DNA of 64,000 bases from Xanthocytophaga agilis (GTDB lineage: Bacteria; Bacteroidota; Bacteroidia; Cytophagales; 172606-1): NCBI RefSeq assembly GCF_030068605.1, contig NZ_JASJOU010000007.1, positions 335,706 to 399,705 of the forward strand, read 5' to 3'. A model generated the notes under the pieces. It saw only the letters and a program-made list of their open reading frames with translations. It ran no database searches and was not told the DNA's origin. Shown piece by piece: positions 1 to 9,929 of the stretch (its first letter is position 1; each line of letters begins with the position of its first letter). The position numbers and the translations under genes are program-made.

Positions 1-412
1 GCAATGAGTACAACCACTCAAGCCCTTCTTCCAATGACATATCTTTCAAAAAACCGATATTGGCTTCTCCCCTCTCATTAAAGATCTGTGTCAGGATCTT
101 TTGTATATAAGCCGCCTTTGGTTCAGGAAACTGTGCTGGTGAAAGTGCTTTCACCAACTCTTCATAAGGAGCATCCCTAATCCCTTCCCAGGTCCCAAAC
201 TTTTCAAACATCCGCCAGTAAGCTTCTTCTTCATTGGCATGAGTGGTTCTATGAGATAATACTGTCGAGATTAATTCTCGCATAGGCTCTCTCCTACTAA
301 TTAATTCCTGTTCACCATATAATGTTTGTAAGCGTAAATGAGCTTCCCATAGTTTCTGCTCCAATGTCATAGGGTCTGTAAGCAGATTATCTCTATTTTC
401 AATCCTTGTCAT
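1..412 (-). CDS. Endonuclease III-like HhH-GPD DNA repair protein, C-terminus beyond the window
   Basis: The reverse strand reads open from an ATG at 412 to the window edge, giving the first 137 residues. Residues 40-55 contain LISTVLSHRTT, which resembles the LISTxLSxRTxD core at the start of the Nth/MutY fold, followed by the expected aromatic/Leu pattern of the HhH-GPD superfamily. Known members excise damaged bases in base excision repair. The helix-hairpin-helix, the catalytic Lys/Asp and any C-terminal iron-sulfur Cys cluster would lie outside the window, so the exact subfamily cannot be set. The usual Asp after RTT is not seen (RTTHANEEEAY), which points to an endonuclease III-related protein rather than canonical Nth. 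Confidence 0.7.
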   Translation of the reverse strand, partial: MTRIENRDNLLTDPMTLEQKLWEAHLRLQTLYGEQELISRREPMRELISTVLSHRTTHANEEEAYWRMFEKFGTWEGIRDAPYEELVKALSPAQFPEPKAAYIQKILTQIFNERGEANIGFLKDMSLEEGLEWLYSL

Positions 413-475
413 AGCTGTCCTTTTGTAATAAGCAGATAAAAAATCATTCCTGTATCAATACATAATTCTAATAAC

Positions 476-506
476 AAAAAAGCCTTCCTAATAAAGGAAG
501 GCTTCC
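476..506 (-). terminator. Intrinsic terminator after the ArnT-like gene
   Basis: AGCCTTCC (481-488) pairs with GGAAGGCT (496-503), and on the minus strand the stem is followed by a run of T (476-480). It lies about 25 bases past the stop of the glycosyltransferase gene and insulates the endonuclease III-like gene. Confidence 0.8.
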
Positions 507-531
507 AGGATGACATTTATGAAATGGTATT

Positions 532-2202
532 TTACTTCTTCTTTTCGCGTTTATAAAACAGAAATCCGTTTTCCTCTCCTATTTTCTTCAATGTATGTAT
601 TGTATCTGTTTCTGCTTCGGAAGTGATTTTGGCTACTACATAAACATCTTTATCGATATCCCCATAATATAACCAATCCATATCATGACGTTTGGGATTG
701 GCATGGTTTGGTTCTCTAGGATAAAAATATCGGCCATAACTCCGGAATTTATGTGTTACGACATACGCATCTTTTCCCTGTTGTGCTTCATAAAAGCGCA
801 TAGCAGCATCCTGAGAGATCCCTTCGATACGACCAATATATGCTATAAGAGTTGCCAATACGAATACTGCTGTACCAGCAAAGAAGGCAATAGCCCCTTT
901 CATAGTTTCTTCAGGCTGGTTCCGGTTCAGAAAACGAATACCTGTTACAATAGCAATAAGAAGTATTATACCAGGAATGATGCACCACAATGACCAATTG
1001 ATATTGGCATCTAGGTTAGCTAAGGCAAAAGGATCTTTTTCGACAAAAGGTCTTACTAAATCAATACGCCGTCCTAAAAATGGTAGAGCGATGGTTGCAA
1101 TACAATACAACGACCCTACTGCAATTAATCCAAAACGCATCCATCCATTAAAACGAATTTTACCTTCCCACATCTGGTAAATAGTTAGTGCAGTCAGGTA
1201 AGTCATCGGAAAGTAGCACATGGACGAATAGTGCACGATCTTGGATTTCACTATTGTAAATAGAATCAGTACTACCCAGAACAGAATAATCATCCAACGT
1301 TTAAAATCACGCTGATAGTTAAATTGCTGTGGGGTATTACGGAAAGCTCTAAGAGCAAAGATAGAAGCAGGGAAACAGCCTACCAGTAATACAGCAAAAT
1401 GATAACCAGGAAATCCTGCATGTCCGGCGTCAGGGGTACTAAAAAGCCGGTAGTTATATTTCATGAATTCATTAATGAACCAGGGTCCATGTTGCCATGT
1501 CTCTAATCCATACCATGCCAGAGTCATGACACAGGTCATAAAACTAAACAACAGAAAATGCCAGGCATTAATGAAAAAGTAGAACCGATTCACAAGCCAG
1601 TACACAAATAAGGTAAGGCAAACAATCAGGTATGCAACGGGGCCTTTTGTAATCACTCCTACTCCAAGCAAAAAACCTCCGAATAACAGATAGCTGTATT
1701 TATTTCGGAATAGTAAAATGCCAACAAACTGGTCTTTTTTCCAGTAAAAAAGGATAATACCGAGTAAACCCAAAAATATAAACAAATTGAACCAGGGGTC
1801 TATAATACCTGATTTGAAATAGAGATGCGGCAATACTGACCCAATATATGCTCCCGCCCACAACAATCCGAAACGCACATCATATAGTTTAGCTCCAACT
1901 CTGAATAGCAATACCAGGGTTATCATACCACAAATGGCATTAGGAAACCGGGCCGCATACTCTCCAATACCAAAAAGGTGCATAGCAGCCGATTGTAGCC
2001 AGAAGAAAAAAGGAGGCTTTTCCCAGAATGGTAAAAAATCTACGTGTACCCGTAAATAATCATTTAATACAATCATCTCACGGGATATTTCAGCAAAGTT
2101 GATCTCATCCCAGTCAAACAGACGGACTCCACCCAAGAATGGAAGAAAGAACAATCCTGCCACCAGCGCGATCAGGACTGAATACAAAAGTTGTTTATTC
2201 AA
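532..2202 (-). CDS. ArnT/PMT-like membrane glycosyltransferase (GT39/GT83 type)
   Basis: A 556-residue polytopic membrane protein. After the first membrane helix it has DWDEINFAE (residues 30-38), the acidic motif of the first periplasmic loop in PMT/ArnT transferases, followed by a KPPFFFWL segment typical of ArnT-like proteins. About ten hydrophobic segments and a soluble C-terminal tail follow. Family members transfer a sugar from a polyprenyl-phosphate donor to lipid A, protein or glycan; acceptor and sugar cannot be read from sequence. The start is a TTG: no ATG is available before the first helix and the catalytic motif. The neighbouring oxygenase and PAP2 phosphatase are compatible with an envelope role but do not prove one. 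Confidence 0.85.
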   Translation of the reverse strand: MNKQLLYSVLIALVAGLFFLPFLGGVRLFDWDEINFAEISREMIVLNDYLRVHVDFLPFWEKPPFFFWLQSAAMHLFGIGEYAARFPNAICGMITLVLLFRVGAKLYDVRFGLLWAGAYIGSVLPHLYFKSGIIDPWFNLFIFLGLLGIILFYWKKDQFVGILLFRNKYSYLLFGGFLLGVGVITKGPVAYLIVCLTLFVYWLVNRFYFFINAWHFLLFSFMTCVMTLAWYGLETWQHGPWFINEFMKYNYRLFSTPDAGHAGFPGYHFAVLLVGCFPASIFALRAFRNTPQQFNYQRDFKRWMIILFWVVLILFTIVKSKIVHYSSMCYFPMTYLTALTIYQMWEGKIRFNGWMRFGLIAVGSLYCIATIALPFLGRRIDLVRPFVEKDPFALANLDANINWSLWCIIPGIILLIAIVTGIRFLNRNQPEETMKGAIAFFAGTAVFVLATLIAYIGRIEGISQDAAMRFYEAQQGKDAYVVTHKFRSYGRYFYPREPNHANPKRHDMDWLYYGDIDKDVYVVAKITSEAETDTIHTLKKIGEENGFLFYKREKKK

Positions 2203-2234
2203 GTGATGTAAGAGGTTAGCAGTTAAAATAATTA

Positions 2235-2273
2235 GGGTGTTATAAAAGGTATATTCACCCTTCTATAACACCC
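2235..2273 (-). terminator. Hairpin terminator after the 2OG-Fe(II) oxygenase gene
   Basis: GGGTGTTATA (2235-2244) pairs perfectly with TATAACACCC (2264-2273). On the minus strand it is followed by TAATTATTTT, a broken T-rich tail, so termination is likely but not textbook. Confidence 0.6.
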
Positions 2274-2287
2274 CAATTGGTATTCAG

Positions 2288-3145
2288 TTATTTTTTCTTT
2301 CCACTAAAGAAGTTTAATACTTTGCTCACAAAGGCATCATCAATTCCAAATGTACGCTTTACCGTTGTATATGTAGCAACCAGTTTTTTATCCAGCCAGA
2401 TCAGAATGGATTTAGCACCATCCTGCGGACGAGCCTGATAATTGGTTGAACGCAACTTTGGTGTTACGGACTCTTCTGTAAAATAATACAAGGCAATGGA
2501 TTTACGGGTCATATCTTCCGGACACAATATTGGATCAGGCAACCCATGATAGGAATCTTCATCTGTGTTAAAAATTACACAACGATTGAATATAGGAGAA
2601 ATCTTCTGTACCACTCCTTTCATCTGACGGTCCCATAATTCCAGATCTCCTCTGTATTCAGGCTTCCAATCTTTGTTAAGGTATACGAGTACATTGACAC
2701 GTCTACGCCAGTTACGTTTGTGTGGATGTACTGTAAAATCGGCATGCACATTCAAGAAGCCATTCCGTCCCGACTGATGCAGTCCCCCACCTTCCAGCAT
2801 ATCATCAGGCAGCAAATTAGGAATGCCTGTTAGCTTGCTTACATACTCAACAAACTGAGGAGAGTTGAGTTCTTCAATAACAGAACGGACAAATGGAGGA
2901 AGCATGTCCATTTTATTCAATCCATGTTTCTTTTCATTTACATGGACATAGTGTATCCATCCTGCATCTTTTACAGCTGGAAATTCGGACAATGCTTCGT
3001 CAGCAGCCCATTCTTCCAGAAAGTTATCTAAAAAGATATGGGGATAAGGTGATGCCTGCTGATAGCGACGCTGGTCTTCAGGCAAAGAAGTTTTCCAGCG
3101 TTCATAGTTAAATATAGATTTTTGAGCAGTTACGGAAGTATTCAC
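2288..3145 (-). CDS. 2-oxoglutarate/Fe(II)-dependent oxygenase (prolyl 4-hydroxylase-like)
   Basis: A 285-residue protein with the double-stranded beta-helix dioxygenase signature: the HxD iron ligands in NVHADFT (His134, Asp136), a distal His in SYHGLP (His200) and an Arg about 14 residues later (Arg214, in TRKSIALYYF) for the 2-oxoglutarate carboxylate. This matches the 2OG-FeII_Oxy_3 group. No signal peptide is visible, so a cytoplasmic enzyme is likely. The substrate is unknown; relatives act on proteins, glycans or small molecules. The start is GTG at 3145. A lone -7-like box (TACTTTTG, minus strand, 3178-3185) lies about 35 bases upstream, but no -33 TTG sits at the usual spacing. Confidence 0.85.
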   Translation of the reverse strand: MNTSVTAQKSIFNYERWKTSLPEDQRRYQQASPYPHIFLDNFLEEWAADEALSEFPAVKDAGWIHYVHVNEKKHGLNKMDMLPPFVRSVIEELNSPQFVEYVSKLTGIPNLLPDDMLEGGGLHQSGRNGFLNVHADFTVHPHKRNWRRRVNVLVYLNKDWKPEYRGDLELWDRQMKGVVQKISPIFNRCVIFNTDEDSYHGLPDPILCPEDMTRKSIALYYFTEESVTPKLRSTNYQARPQDGAKSILIWLDKKLVATYTTVKRTFGIDDAFVSKVLNFFSGKKK

Positions 3146-3251
3146 GGATTAGTATAGTTTGTTTAGTAAGACACACACAAAAGTAATGCAATTTGTCAGA
3201 TTAATGAGCATCCAAACTATTTTGACCTATTGTTATTCAGAAGCTCCAAGC

Positions 3252-3905
3252 TTAAAGTCGCAGAATATTCTGTTGATACCAGTTTTTGGGATTCCTTTCA
3301 AGTAACCGTTCTATAACCAGATACATCAAAACAGTACTACTTACCCCAATGAAAGATCCAGCATAAATATCTGCAAAGAAATGCTGACCCAGATATACGC
3401 GGGAATAAGCTGCTAGAAAAGCCAAGGTAAAAAACAGAAAGCCAGACAACTGGTTCTTTAGAATAATACTCAGCAAAGAAAAGACTGCAAAAGCAGTAGT
3501 GGCATGTCCGGAAGGAAAACTATGGCTTGAATGAATTTCTAACCCTGCCACCCAATGCAATGTATAGGAAGATCCCTCGAATACAGCTTTAGGACGTAAA
3601 ACATCTGCAAATACAAGGCGTTTTAATCCTTGCGCCAGCAGTGAACTCAGAGCAAAACTACCCAAGCCAATTAATACATACCGATACCTGATAAACAAAA
3701 ACAGAATAATCACAGCAGCGAAGAAAGCTCCGTCACCTACATTTGTGAAATACTGAAAAAAGGTATCAAAGAATGGATGATTAGCTCCATTAATAACTAG
3801 AAATATCTGGGTAGGCGACCATACTACCTGCCAGATTCCTCCTGCAATCAGAAATATTCCATACAGGACAAAGAATACTTTATTCGCTTTAAAAACTTCT
3901 GCCAT
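3252..3905 (-). CDS. PAP2-family membrane phosphatase
   Basis: A 217-residue integral membrane protein carrying all three PAP2 signatures: KX6RP (Lys95 to Arg104-Pro105), PSGH (131-134) and SRX5HX3D (Ser168-Arg169, His175, Asp179). Such enzymes dephosphorylate phosphatidic acid, phosphatidylglycerol phosphate or undecaprenyl pyrophosphate at the membrane. The substrate cannot be assigned here. About six hydrophobic helices fit the usual topology. A -7-like box (TATTTTTG, minus strand, 3931-3938) lies just upstream, suggesting its own promoter. Confidence 0.9.
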   Translation of the reverse strand: MAEVFKANKVFFVLYGIFLIAGGIWQVVWSPTQIFLVINGANHPFFDTFFQYFTNVGDGAFFAAVIILFLFIRYRYVLIGLGSFALSSLLAQGLKRLVFADVLRPKAVFEGSSYTLHWVAGLEIHSSHSFPSGHATTAFAVFSLLSIILKNQLSGFLFFTLAFLAAYSRVYLGQHFFADIYAGSFIGVSSTVLMYLVIERLLERNPKNWYQQNILRL

Positions 3906-4025
3906 AGGGATGTTTTAAAAAACAGACGTTCAAAAATAGTGTTCTTCCTGTTATTTTTCCGTTTTAAAGGCACATTTTTTCAGTTAAGAACCAACAAACA
4001 ACCCGTATGAAAAGATATATAGTGT

Positions 4026-4463
4026 TTATTGTCCTACTATTTTCAGAATATGAAACTGCATAAAATTATCCAGTGAAGACACCCGTTTCGTGTTTTCATT
4101 AAAATTCAATGGCTTAATAAGGTATCCTGATACTCCTAGCATCTCCGTCATCTGTCGATCATAATCTTCGTAAGATGTAGTCATAATAAATACTCTGATA
4201 GAAGACAGTTCCGGGTCGGAATCACTTCTCAATATTCTGAGAAATTCGATTCCATTCATCCGCGGCATGTTTATATCCAACACGATTACATCTGGAAGAG
4301 GATCTATTTTAGGCATTCCATCACCTCTGAGCATAGCCAATGCTTCAATACCATTATAAGCAGTATATAGCTGATGCTCCATATTGAGGCTATTCAAAGA
4401 ACGCTGGAAACTAATTACATCCAGTTCATCATCCTCAATCAGTAAGATAGATTTTACTTGCAT
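4026..4463 (-). CDS. Single-domain response regulator (CheY-like receiver)
   Basis: A 145-residue protein made only of a receiver domain: the acidic pair at Asp11-Asp12, the phospho-acceptor in VIVLDINMP (Asp63), the TTS switch region near residue 95 and Lys117 in LIKP. No output domain follows. The length and sequence style fit the Rcp1-like regulators that accompany phytochrome or CHASE-type kinases. It starts one base after the stop of the histidine kinase gene, so the two form a co-transcribed pair, and the kinase is the obvious phosphate donor. It probably acts by protein-protein contact or as a phosphorelay intermediate. Confidence 0.9.
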   Translation of the reverse strand: MQVKSILLIEDDELDVISFQRSLNSLNMEHQLYTAYNGIEALAMLRGDGMPKIDPLPDVIVLDINMPRMNGIEFLRILRSDSDPELSSIRVFIMTTSYEDYDRQMTEMLGVSGYLIKPLNFNENTKRVSSLDNFMQFHILKIVGQ

Positions 4464-4464
4464 A

Positions 4465-5949
4465 TCAATTATTATTTAAACTGGTAAACTTTGGCCATGT
4501 GAACGTAAAAATAGAGCCTTCCCCCAATTGGGAGGTTAGCCATATTTCCCCTTCCTGTTCGCCAACAATTTTTTTGACAATAGACAGACCGATACCGGTG
4601 CTTTCTGCTTCGTTTTTCTCACGCAGGGTTTGAAAAATCGTAAATATCTTTTGATGGTATTCGGGTGCAATCCCAATTCCATTATCTGCAACTGAAAACT
4701 GATAATATTCACCCACGTCAGTCCAATCTATGGTGATAATACAATCTTCTTTCTTACTATATTTTACTGCATTGCTTATCAGATTTGAGAATACCTGTTC
4801 CAGGTAAAGACGTTTGGTCTGTAATACAGGCATAGAAGATGGCAGATTTACCTTACAACTGGCAGGTACCAGCAACTCTACAATTTCCTGCACTATCTGG
4901 CCTACATGGACAATCTCAATAGACTCTGTTTTACGACCAATACGGGCATATTGCAACAGTCCATTAATTAGACTTTCCAGTCTGATAATACGTCCACGCA
5001 TCTTTGTATGGTATTTCTTCAGTTGGTCAGATAGTTCTGACTCCAGATCTTCTTCTATCCACTGAAGAATATTGTACATTCCTCTTAAAGGAGCTTTTAA
5101 GTCGTGTGAAACCACATAGGCAAACTGATCCAGTTCCTGATTTCTTTTTGTCAAAACGGCAAAAGAATGCTGCAGTTTTTGAGACATGATATTTAAGGAT
5201 CGAGACAAATGGGTCAGTTCATCATTTTCCTGATCTTTGATAACAGAAAATGTACCCTGTGATATTTTCTCAGCTAGACTTACCATACTATAGATCCGGC
5301 GGGTGATTGTCTTAACAACAAAAAAACCGGTGATAATGGCAATGGTAATATACCCTATAGCTAACGAAGCAGAAACAAAGTTTGTGTATCGGATAGAATC
5401 ACGAAGCCTCTGCTGCCTCCTGTTACGTACGTAATACTCGTATTGATCAAACTCTTTAAATTTTAACGTTATAACGTCATTTAATTGTTGACCAACTCCC
5501 CTTCGTTGCTTCTTCTCAAAAAGCTCCATATAGACTTCTTTGCCTTTTGTAGTTTCCAGACTTTCCTGCTTGGCTTTAATGAGTGCATTGGCATATTCTA
5601 TCCATTCGGTATGTAACATGGCAATTGAATCCAGACAACGCAACTGCTCTGCATTACCTTTCACAATTTCCCTTTCTTCCCGAAATATGGGAGGTATTTC
5701 TTTAAGGCCTGCATAATAGGAATCCAAAAAAGTCTCTTTCTCGGCAAGAAGATATCCTCGCAAACCACTCTGCATCTGGATGATGCTTTTGTGCAGTCTG
5801 TTTGAGTTACGCAAAATGGTTTCGGAACGGGAAAGAAATTCCATGTTACGAATTACCTTATTAGATAACTGATAATTTACGATCAGATCCACAATCGCAA
5901 AAAATATGACAAACCCAAAACCTATATATATCTTCTGGGAAATTTTCAT
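4465..5949 (-). CDS. CHASE3-type sensor histidine kinase with HAMP domain
   Basis: Domain order: an N-terminal membrane helix, an extracytoplasmic helical sensor of CHASE3 type (MQSGLRGYLL and following segments), a second membrane helix, a HAMP linker, a HisKA dimerisation domain with the phospho-acceptor in VVSHDLKAP, and an HATPase with N box (LISNAVKYS), DNGIGI and TGIGLSIVKK. The reading frame extends to an ATG at 5997, but the ATG at 5949 (MKISQKIYIGFGF) begins immediately before the first helix in the usual way, so I use it. The signal sensed is unknown. The gene is followed by its likely partner, the receiver-only regulator. Confidence 0.88.
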   Translation of the reverse strand: MKISQKIYIGFGFVIFFAIVDLIVNYQLSNKVIRNMEFLSRSETILRNSNRLHKSIIQMQSGLRGYLLAEKETFLDSYYAGLKEIPPIFREEREIVKGNAEQLRCLDSIAMLHTEWIEYANALIKAKQESLETTKGKEVYMELFEKKQRRGVGQQLNDVITLKFKEFDQYEYYVRNRRQQRLRDSIRYTNFVSASLAIGYITIAIITGFFVVKTITRRIYSMVSLAEKISQGTFSVIKDQENDELTHLSRSLNIMSQKLQHSFAVLTKRNQELDQFAYVVSHDLKAPLRGMYNILQWIEEDLESELSDQLKKYHTKMRGRIIRLESLINGLLQYARIGRKTESIEIVHVGQIVQEIVELLVPASCKVNLPSSMPVLQTKRLYLEQVFSNLISNAVKYSKKEDCIITIDWTDVGEYYQFSVADNGIGIAPEYHQKIFTIFQTLREKNEAESTGIGLSIVKKIVGEQEGEIWLTSQLGEGSIFTFTWPKFTSLNNN

Positions 5950-6200
5950 TCGAACACAGTGAGTTAAACTAGGATACAGTGTACTAAGTATGTACATTCT
6001 GAGTTTTCAGAATGGAAAAATGGAGAGTTTTACTGGGCTTAAATAGAGCCGATTATATTAAAACATAACTCAGCTTTTAAGAGGTGGTTACTGGCAAAGT
6101 AAAAAAATCAGGCTGATAAAACCAAAAATAGCAGAAGAAACGAAAGCAGGAAGTCTTGTTTTAGTTATAAATGCCAGGGAAACCCATTTTATATAGCAAT

Positions 6201-6234
6201 AAAAAATCCCCACATAGCTGAGTTATGTGGGGAT
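6201..6234 (-). terminator. Intrinsic terminator of the TonB receptor gene
   Basis: ATCCCCACATA (6206-6216) pairs perfectly with TATGTGGGGAT (6224-6234), followed on the minus strand by six T residues. It lies 26 bases beyond the receptor stop codon. Confidence 0.88.
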
Positions 6235-6259
6235 ATATAAGATACTTTAAAATCACTAA

Positions 6260-9200
6260 TTAAAACAGATAACGGAGTCCTAACTGCCCCTGGAAGCGGG
6301 AGTTAAACTGATCTATTGAATAGGTAGAAGTAGGTGTTGTAAATGTATACGTTGGCTCACTGCTGTTTGTCGCAGAACGAGTCACAGTAAGACCTGTGTT
6401 GACAGATGAACTACGTGTGTTAGGAACAAAATACACAATGCCCCAGGTTTTACTTAGCAAATTGGTAAAATTGATCATGTCGAAAGATACCTGTATGGTA
6501 TGTTTACGAGTACCCGCCTTAAAGTTGAAATCCTGCATCAGACGCACATCCAGACGATTGTTCCAGGGTGTACGGGCACCATTTCGTTCAGTAAACTGTC
6601 CCCTGCGAGAACTCAGATAGGAATTCCCATCGATAAATTTATTCAAATCCTGCCATTGTTGTGCAGCAGAAACTTTTACAGAACCATCACTATTTTTTAT
6701 ATCTACCATTTTAAACGAACCTGTACCTTCAGAAGGGCTAAAGTCGGATGTCTTAGGAATATAAGCCAGATCTATCTGTTGTCCGTTTCGCGTCAGATTA
6801 TTACTTCCGATAACCCAGGTAAACGGAGAGCCAGATTCAGCGGTGAAAATAAATGAGATGTAAGATGTCAGTTTTTCACTCCAAGCCTTTTTATAATTTA
6901 CTGTAGCCACAATCCGGTGCCGAATGTCAAAGTTTGAATAAGTTAATTGAGGATTGTTTGGATTCAGGTTCTGATTCAACTGCCATCCGGATTCAGGAGA
7001 GTTACGAATACCATTCAGAATATCTTTTGACTGACCGTAGGTATAGGCGGCAGAGATATTTAAGCCAAATTGATATGCCTTCTGAATTTGTGCAGTCAAC
7101 TGATAACGATAGCCCTTTGTTGTATTGGTTATCAGATACACACTGGAAAAGTTGTTCGATACACGTCCTCCTGTTGAACCGCCTTGTAAATACAGAGGCT
7201 GCTGTTTTTCTATATCATACGCCGCATAATAGACTGAGTCTTTCAGGTTAATCTGTTTGATCATCATATCCTGAAGTGTCTTGGTGTAGATTGCTTCCAG
7301 TGTTAATTTATATCCTTGTGGAAGATTGAAATCTATAGCCAGATTGCTACGCCACATACGTGGGAGCTTGAAGTTCTTATCAAAGATATCCAGTTCACGA
7401 CGGGCATTTAACCCAGGAGCAATGCTTGAATTAACAGACGGAAACGTGGTTGGATTCAGTAATGAGTAGGACTGACCTGAAGAAGTCTGCCCTGTTAGAG
7501 GTAGAGATGTGAACGAACCAGAATAGGTTGGCTGTGCATCAAATGCGCCAAAGTTTACGCCGTTGTTCACATATGAATAGCCAAGCCATGCAAAAGGAAT
7601 GCGGCCTGTGAAGATGCCTGATCCACCTCTCAATACAATAGATTGATTTCCTTTTACATCATAGTTAAAACCAATACGTGGCGAAATATATACCTGTCCG
7701 AAATACTTATTACTGATAGAAGAAACCGTATGTCCAAATGTATAAGTCGGATTACCTGTTGTTGTGGTACCTGTTTGTGTGTCCAATACAGAGGAAGTAT
7801 AAGCATCCGGGAAAATAGCATGGGCATCTGTCGGTGGAGTATTTGGTACAGTAGTCATATCTGCACGCAAACCGTAGGTAAGTGTAAAGCGACTATTTAT
7901 AGTAAACTCATCCTGTGCATACAAGCTGAACATATTTACTTTGTAATGAGCAGGTGAGTTATTCAGGTTATAATCACGTGAATTATCTCCACTCAAACTA
8001 TAAATAGCACGCAAACGAGCTGGCTGATCATTCAGGAATTGTTGTACGCTATTATAATCATAACGTCCATTCCAGGAATTGATGAAGTTGTATTTGATGG
8101 AATATAACTCATTGTGTGTTCCAAATGTCAGACTGTGATTTCCGAGAAACCATTTGAAATTATCTGTGATTTCAAATGTTTGCTGACGCATGTTAAAAAT
8201 ACCCGCTTCCCGGTTTGTTCCCAGTAATACTGTACCACTCCCCGTTGTAGTTGGATCTGAACCTACATTATTAATCTGAATTTGTGGAAAAATAATACCT
8301 ACAGGATTCCGACGATCCTTTATATCGGTATACCCTATGATCAGGTTATTGCTGATGAGATTGCTAAAACGGCTTTTCAGTTCTGCGACTGTGCTTATGT
8401 TTGTGTTCTTCTGCACAAAGTCGTAATTACCAAACTGAAATTCTGATGAACCTCTCTCCAGATTGGTTGCTTCTGAGATAACTGTATTATTTCGTAAAGC
8501 CAGCTGATGCTTGCTGGTAATATTCCAGTCAATCCTGTTAAAGAACTTATTGCTATTTGCATAAATAGAATAATCACCTGTAGCACCTGGATCATATCCA
8601 TAATTGGTGATCAGCTTATTGCGAATAGCATCGGCAGTAGCTTGAGACATAAAATAATTTGGAGAACCAGCAGGAAAAAACTGAGGAACCTGATTTCGGG
8701 CTATTTCTTCATTGGTAAAGAAGAAGAGCTTATCTTTTATGATGGGAAATCCAATCCGGAAACCTGTCTGGTAATCATGGTATGCACTGCTGATTTTTCC
8801 GTCATTTACACGATCGCTTCCTTTGTAATGCCCGGTAATGGCAGAACTTCGACCAAATGCATAGACAGATCCAGTCACTTCATTCGAACCACTACGTGAT
8901 ACAGCATTTACACTACCTCCTGTAAAGTTACCAATACTCACATCATACGGAGCAATCTGAACCTGCACTTCCTGTACTGCATCCAGACTAAAGGAATTGG
9001 ATCGGGTACTACTACCAGGCTGATTGGCAGTACCACTTAATCCCCCCAATGAAGGACTAAATCCAATCGCATCATTATTAATGGCTCCATCCAGAGTAAT
9101 GTTGTTATACCGAAAATTTGTACCTGCGAAAGAGTTATTGCTTGACTGAGGAGTAAGACGCGTAAAATCAGAGAAACTTCTGGATAAAGTAGGCAAAGTC

Positions 9201-9622
9201 TGAATTTGTTCCTTGCTTACTCCAATAGCAGCTCCGATTTTGGCTTGCCCTGCACTGGAAATAACTTTCACTTCTTCTAGTTGCGTTGATTCATCCTGTA
9301 AGATGAAGTCTATTTTCTGCTTTTCGCCTAATTGCAGATAAATATTTTCCCGTTTTTCAGCCTTGAAACTCACAAAGGTGATTGTCAGTTCATAAGGCCC
9401 GCCAGGAGTCAGGTTTACAAAGTTATAGCGCCCATCAGCATTGGTTAATGCACCTAACTGGCGATTAGTAGGCTTATGAACTAAAGAAACAGTAGCACCT
9501 GGTAATACTTCACCATTTTTATCTGTGATGCGCCCGCTTAAAGATGAACTAGTAGTTTGTGCAAAAAGAGTCACGTTTACTGCACATACTATGTACAGTA
9601 AAACAAACGTAAAGAATTTCAT
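6260..9622 (-). CDS. TonB-dependent outer membrane receptor, Oar-like
   Basis: A 1120-residue protein with an N-terminal signal peptide ending near VTLFAQ, a carboxypeptidase-regulatory-like beta-sandwich (about residues 25-115, LSGRITDKNGEVLPGATV), a plug-like region and a long aromatic-rich beta-barrel ending in LGLRYLF, a typical terminal strand with final Phe. The arrangement matches the Oar/OmpA-related TonB receptors of Bacteroidota and Myxococcota. The cargo is unknown. No SusD partner lies beside it, so it is not a classical glycan pair. It is monocistronic: a promoter candidate lies upstream and a strong terminator downstream. Confidence 0.9.
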   Translation of the reverse strand: MKFFTFVLLYIVCAVNVTLFAQTTSSSLSGRITDKNGEVLPGATVSLVHKPTNRQLGALTNADGRYNFVNLTPGGPYELTITFVSFKAEKRENIYLQLGEKQKIDFILQDESTQLEEVKVISSAGQAKIGAAIGVSKEQIQTLPTLSRSFSDFTRLTPQSSNNSFAGTNFRYNNITLDGAINNDAIGFSPSLGGLSGTANQPGSSTRSNSFSLDAVQEVQVQIAPYDVSIGNFTGGSVNAVSRSGSNEVTGSVYAFGRSSAITGHYKGSDRVNDGKISSAYHDYQTGFRIGFPIIKDKLFFFTNEEIARNQVPQFFPAGSPNYFMSQATADAIRNKLITNYGYDPGATGDYSIYANSNKFFNRIDWNITSKHQLALRNNTVISEATNLERGSSEFQFGNYDFVQKNTNISTVAELKSRFSNLISNNLIIGYTDIKDRRNPVGIIFPQIQINNVGSDPTTTGSGTVLLGTNREAGIFNMRQQTFEITDNFKWFLGNHSLTFGTHNELYSIKYNFINSWNGRYDYNSVQQFLNDQPARLRAIYSLSGDNSRDYNLNNSPAHYKVNMFSLYAQDEFTINSRFTLTYGLRADMTTVPNTPPTDAHAIFPDAYTSSVLDTQTGTTTTGNPTYTFGHTVSSISNKYFGQVYISPRIGFNYDVKGNQSIVLRGGSGIFTGRIPFAWLGYSYVNNGVNFGAFDAQPTYSGSFTSLPLTGQTSSGQSYSLLNPTTFPSVNSSIAPGLNARRELDIFDKNFKLPRMWRSNLAIDFNLPQGYKLTLEAIYTKTLQDMMIKQINLKDSVYYAAYDIEKQQPLYLQGGSTGGRVSNNFSSVYLITNTTKGYRYQLTAQIQKAYQFGLNISAAYTYGQSKDILNGIRNSPESGWQLNQNLNPNNPQLTYSNFDIRHRIVATVNYKKAWSEKLTSYISFIFTAESGSPFTWVIGSNNLTRNGQQIDLAYIPKTSDFSPSEGTGSFKMVDIKNSDGSVKVSAAQQWQDLNKFIDGNSYLSSRRGQFTERNGARTPWNNRLDVRLMQDFNFKAGTRKHTIQVSFDMINFTNLLSKTWGIVYFVPNTRSSSVNTGLTVTRSATNSSEPTYTFTTPTSTYSIDQFNSRFQGQLGLRYLF

Positions 9623-9763
9623 ATAAAATGAATAGAAGTTGTAGCTGTGGGTAACAGTTACATAAGGAATAGCTAAGAATACACTTACCTGTGCACCCTT
9701 TTATGAGAGGCTAGAGCGAATGATTTTTGAGTATGTGAGGCCAGCGAAATTGTTATTTCGGGG

Positions 9764-9791
9764 CAAAGCTACATCAGCAAAACTAACTCAA
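9764..9791 (-). promoter_or_regulatory. Candidate Bacteroidota-type promoter for the TonB receptor
   Basis: On the minus strand, TTG (9791-9789) is followed after 17 bases by TAGCTTTG (9771-9764), matching the TTG-N17-23-TAnnTTTG pattern described for Flavobacterium. It would leave a 5' leader of roughly 135 bases before the receptor ATG. The match is by eye only. Confidence 0.4.
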
Positions 9792-9863
9792 TGTGTCCCG
9801 AATATTACTAAATTGTTAATCGCCAGCTTAAAGGTGTCTTTCTATATCTTATATAGATAGGTA

Positions 9864-9906
9864 CAAAAAAAATGCTATCAAAGGAGGTTATCATTCCTTT
9901 GATAGC
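9864..9906 (-). terminator. Intrinsic terminator after treY
   Basis: GCTATCAAAGGA (9874-9885) pairs with TCCTTTGATAGC (9895-9906), followed on the minus strand by an eight-T tract. It closes the treZ-treY unit. The rest of the roughly 300-base gap up to the TonB receptor holds only that receptor's promoter candidate. Confidence 0.88.
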
Positions 9907-9929
9907 TAATATACTACTATATGAGTTTC

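Noticed and set aside
685..993. Plus-strand open frame inside the ArnT-like gene
   Set aside because: It is antisense to a gene with clear family motifs and has no recognisable product.
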